Shown: piece after piece, positions 62,426-64,000 of the stretch
How the letters are laid out: every line of letters begins with the position of its first letter
How positions within the stretch are numbered: position 1 is the stretch's first letter
Notes under the pieces: model-generated
What the model was told of the DNA's origin: nothing
What the model saw: the letters and a program-made list of their open reading frames with translations, nothing else
The model's database searches: none
Source: Anaerobacterium chartisolvens
Lineage (GTDB): Bacteria > Bacillota > Clostridia > Acetivibrionales > DSM-27016
Reading direction: 5' to 3'
Assembly (NCBI RefSeq): GCF_003337415.1
Contig: NZ_QPJT01000014.1
Location: 56,619 to 120,618, forward strand
Length of the DNA: 64,000 nt
Position numbers and translations under genes: made by a program

Positions 62426-64000
62426 ATGAAAAGGTCAATAAAGAAAAGCATAGCTATTATTATGGCCTTGCTTTTAACATTATCATTGTCAGGCACTTTA
62501 GTAAGTGCAGCAGCAAATCCTAACCCGACATGGTATGTAGACGAACCGGTGATTTTTCACGGAGAGTGCAAGCCATACGATTACTATGGCGCTAAAGATC
62601 CCACTATTGTTTACTATGAGGGCAAATACCACGTATTCTATACGGGGGCCAATCAAGGAGGAGGATGGCAGACGCTTTATACCTCCGCAAGCACCATAGC
62701 GGGATTAAAGGGAGCGCCGCGCACATATATGAGTAAAATAGGGGAGAGCTATTTCTGTGCTCCTGAGGTGTTCTATTTTGAGCCTCATAAGCTATGGTAT
62801 CTTGTATACCAGGACGGAACCTATGGAGCGGCTTATGCCACAACCTCGAATATAGCTGATCCCAACTCATGGTCGGGTCCGAAATCCTTTGGAATATCAG
62901 GTAACATGGGATGGGATTACTATATTATATGCGACGACCAATATGCATATATGTATAACACCCCCAGTGATGGATCAGGAAATCTATATGTGCGCAGGAC
63001 TTCTCTGGAGAATTTCCCCAGAGGATGGGGAGCGCCTTCGGTTTCTATAAGAAGCACCTTTGAAGGTGCGGAGATATATAAGTCGCTTGCCGACGGACAA
63101 TATTACCTGCTCATTGAGGACATGAAGGATGGACGGTATTATGAATTATGGACATCTTCAAGCGCAGGCGGGCCGTGGACACAGGTCGCAGAAAAATGGG
63201 CATGGAGGGGCAACCTTTCCTATAATGGCAGCAGGTGGACAACCAATGTTTCGCATGGTGAGTTAATACGTGCAGGGTACAACCAGAAGCTAGAAATTAA
63301 TGACATCAACAAGGTGGATTTCCTCATCCAGGGTACCCTCAGCTTATCGGGTGACTACCAGAAGCTTACATGGGATCTGGGACTTATCAGGAATTACGAA
63401 GGCAGTCCGGATACGCCCGTTACTCCGAGATCGGCATTTACGCAAATAGAAGCAGAGAGCTACAACAGCCAGTCGGGAATACAAAACGGAAGCTGCTCCG
63501 AAGGCGGAGAGTGTGTGGGGTATATAGAAAACGGGGATTATACCGTTTATAAAAAGATTGATTTCGGCAGCGGTGCGACAAGCTTTCAGGCCAGAGTGTC
63601 CAGTGCTACCAGCGGAGGCAATATAGAGATAAGACTTGACAGCATTAACGGTACTTTAGTAGGAACCTGCGCTGTGCCGGAGACGGGCGGCTGGCAGAAT
63701 TGGGTTGATGTAAAGTGCAATGTCAGCGGTGCGAGCGGAGAGCATGACTTATACCTGAAGTATACGGGTGGCAGCGGATACTTATTCAACGTTAACTGGT
63801 TCACATTTAGTACAGGAGGCAGTACGGCAGTCTTGGGTGATTTGAATTCAGATGGGAAAATAGACTCAGTAGACTTCCTGCTGATGAAAAAGCATATCCT
63901 TGAGCTGGAGCTGCTTGCTGATCCTGCATGTGCCGATTTAGACGGTAATGGGGCAGTCAACACCGTTGATATGCTGCTGCTCAAGCAATACCTGCTTGGG
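62426..64000 (+). CDS. Cellulosomal GH62 arabinofuranosidase, CBM6-dockerin (cut by window end)
   Basis: Translating from ATG 62426 (after AGGGAGTG) gives 525 residues with no stop before the window edge. Signal peptide (1-31); GH62 propeller (32-330) with YYGAKDPTIVYYEGKYHVF (catalytic base Asp) and FEGAEIYKSLADGQYY (acid Glu), which are typical of the family; CBM6 (about 337-463); dockerin from about 469, cut inside its last helix at LLLKQYLLG. Only a few codons can be missing. GH62 enzymes remove arabinofuranose from singly substituted xylose units of arabinoxylan. Confidence 0.94.
   Translation, partial: MKRSIKKSIAIIMALLLTLSLSGTLVSAAANPNPTWYVDEPVIFHGECKPYDYYGAKDPTIVYYEGKYHVFYTGANQGGGWQTLYTSASTIAGLKGAPRTYMSKIGESYFCAPEVFYFEPHKLWYLVYQDGTYGAAYATTSNIADPNSWSGPKSFGISGNMGWDYYIICDDQYAYMYNTPSDGSGNLYVRRTSLENFPRGWGAPSVSIRSTFEGAEIYKSLADGQYYLLIEDMKDGRYYELWTSSSAGGPWTQVAEKWAWRGNLSYNGSRWTTNVSHGELIRAGYNQKLEINDINKVDFLIQGTLSLSGDYQKLTWDLGLIRNYEGSPDTPVTPRSAFTQIEAESYNSQSGIQNGSCSEGGECVGYIENGDYTVYKKIDFGSGATSFQARVSSATSGGNIEIRLDSINGTLVGTCAVPETGGWQNWVDVKCNVSGASGEHDLYLKYTGGSGYLFNVNWFTFSTGGSTAVLGDLNSDGKIDSVDFLLMKKHILELELLADPACADLDGNGAVNTVDMLLLKQYLLG

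Overview
The window reads as chromosome of an anaerobic, cellulosome-forming clostridium (Hungateiclostridiaceae/Ruminiclostridium-like). Evidence: fifteen secreted plant-polysaccharide enzymes end in or contain a type I dockerin, nearly all carry CBM6 modules, ribosome sites are strong AGGAGG types, AT-rich intergenic DNA has TTGAnn-17-TATAAT promoters, and transport is by lipoprotein-dependent ABC systems. The content and the regulator layout resemble the known xyl-doc hemicellulase cluster of Ruminiclostridium cellulolyticum and its XydS/R two-component system. I cannot name the species; the dockerin recognition positions carry Ser/Thr rather than the Ala-Leu I associate with R. cellulolyticum.

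Layout. 1-1045: tail of a REP-associated transposase and its repeats. 1046-8748: three secreted enzymes (GH27, GH95, SGNH esterase), closed by a large hairpin. 8962-13361: AraC-type response regulator, YesM-type kinase and a sugar-binding lipoprotein (a three-component sensor). 13701-17433: a CUT2 sugar ABC transporter. 17623-17807: a MITE-like element. 18061-19056: a LacI-family regulator. 19179-24748: a five-gene catabolic operon (FGGY kinase, GatD, GatZ, aldo/keto reductase, FucU-type mutarotase). 24929-25816: membrane-anchored thioredoxin-like protein. 25869-27295: promoter and a leader of about 1.4 kb with no gene. 27296-51081: the main dockerin cluster (CE1, GH43, GH43-CE6, GH10, CE1, GH141-like, a GH146 relic, GH59, GH43, an unassigned beta-propeller enzyme, GH146). 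51356-52826: thioredoxin-CcdA fusion and a small unknown gene. 53351-58088: a second ABC transporter with two permeases (ytfQRT-yjfF type), then an unpaired response regulator. 60338-64000: a dockerin relic, GH30_8 and GH62 (cut by the window edge).

How it works together. The secreted enzymes strip arabinose, galactose, L-fucose/L-galactose, acetyl and feruloyl groups from glucuronoarabinoxylan and related hemicelluloses and cut the xylan chain (GH10, GH30_8). Released sugars would enter through the two ABC systems. The central operon has unmistakable GatD and GatZ but no PTS and no isomerase. The simplest reading is that an imported aldohexose is reduced to galactitol, phosphorylated by the FGGY kinase and oxidised to tagatose 6-phosphate. 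Because galactitol is meso, L-galactose released by the GH95 enzyme could enter this route, which would explain the mutarotase. A 16-bp LacI-type palindrome occurs before the sensor operon, the transporter, the LacI gene itself and the catabolic operon, which suggests one local regulon.
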